NCBI RefSeq assembly: GCF_947623445.1
Contig: NC_135244.1
Location: 17,608,860-17,672,859 of the forward strand
Length of the DNA: 64,000 nucleotides
From: Clavelina lepadiformis
Taxonomy: Eukaryota > Chordata > Ascidiacea > Aplousobranchia > Clavelinidae
Direction of reading: 5' to 3'
In this document: positions 63,481 to 64,000 of the stretch, piece after piece
Numbering within the stretch: the stretch's first letter is position 1
How the letters are laid out: each line of letters opens with the position of its first letter
Notes under the pieces: generated by a model
What the model saw: the letters and a program-made list of their open reading frames with translations, nothing else
What the model was told of the DNA's origin: nothing
Databases searched by the model: none
Translations under genes and position numbers: made by a program

Positions 63481-64000
63481 CATACTGTTGTCGCAAATTA
63501 GCTTACAGACGTATTAAATTTTGGCAATTGTAGGCGTACGACTTAAAAGTTCAAACTTGAAGAATTATTTTCTAATAAAGTGATAAAATTATAATGTTTA
63601 GATTCAATACTATACGTCGCCATGCACGGAAAGTTGAAGGATGTTATTGCGCAGCAGCCTAACAGCGCAATGCAAGATTTGGGGACACCTTGCCATTGAA
63701 TGAGCATGTACTTCAAAGATAGCTCAAACACTAGGTTCATTTCTTGTTTAGGTGGCTACAGTTACTTTCTTTTTGGTGCTATAGAGAAATTACGGTTTCG
63801 GTATTTGCAGTTTAATTTTCTGAAATGCACGTTCTTTCATTAAGCTGAGTGTATTTAACTTAAGCACGTGAGAAATATTTATTGATCACAATTTTACTAT
63901 CGATTTTCAAACCATTTCGATGCAAAAACACTAAAACAAATTTGTTTGCCATTGGTCGTAAATATTATCCGCCTGGAATTCAGTATCAGCTAAAACAAAA
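63481..64000. other. Right edge of window, no gene seen
   Basis: I recognise no exon, RNA gene or repeat in these last 520 bases. Confidence 0.5.

Overview
The window is nuclear DNA of an animal. Every gene recognised is split into many short exons with GT-AG (occasionally GC-AG) introns of about 0.1-1.5 kb. The DNA is AT-rich, and DNA-transposon debris sits in introns and intergenic spaces. Compact multi-exon genes, cytokine-receptor-like genes, an AGXT2 gene and tandem SLC22 transporters fit an invertebrate chordate, most likely a tunicate of the Ciona type. That placement is inference and no marker here proves it. Exon coordinates were worked out by hand from splice signals, reading-frame phase and comparison between paralogues in the window; they close in frame unless stated.

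Region 1 (1-21.1 kb) is a cluster of four paralogous single-pass receptors. Each intact one has a signal peptide, two cysteine-containing fibronectin-III-like domains, one membrane helix and a cytoplasmic tail. Gene 1 (+, cut by the left edge, ends 2545) faces gene 2 (-, 3949-6872) tail to tail. Genes 3 (-, 9307-14146) and 4 (-, 17065-21130) follow head to tail. Domain sequence and intron phases match class II cytokine receptors (the interferon/IL-10 receptor and tissue factor family). Genes 1-3 have long tails ending in related exons; gene 4 has a short tail without those exons. A separate + strand exon at 8329-8579 looks like the first domain of a class I-type cytokine receptor. I consider this cluster the most interesting content of the window.

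Region 2 (22.9-35 kb) holds a decayed Tc1/mariner transposon split by a 405-bp hAT-type element with a perfect 8-bp target duplication. It is followed by a tandem duplication of about 5-5.7 kb. Each unit carries a complete six-exon gene for a class III aminotransferase of the AGXT2 type (minus strand, 494 codons each).

Region 3 (35-41 kb) has no host gene I can support. It contains a 65-bp tandem repeat, a 380-bp hAT MITE with an exact 8-bp target duplication, a small hairpin repeat, a broken PIF/Harbinger transposon and a tRNA-like SINE fragment.

Region 4 (41.4-63.0 kb) holds three tandem plus-strand SLC22-type organic-ion transporters (12, 12 and 11 coding exons). Copies A and B are close relatives and share a GC-AG intron. 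Copy A carries a one-base insertion in exon 10 that breaks the frame. Copy C is more diverged but intact. The three gene groups (receptors, aminotransferases, transporters) are separate local expansions; nothing in the sequence ties them into one pathway.
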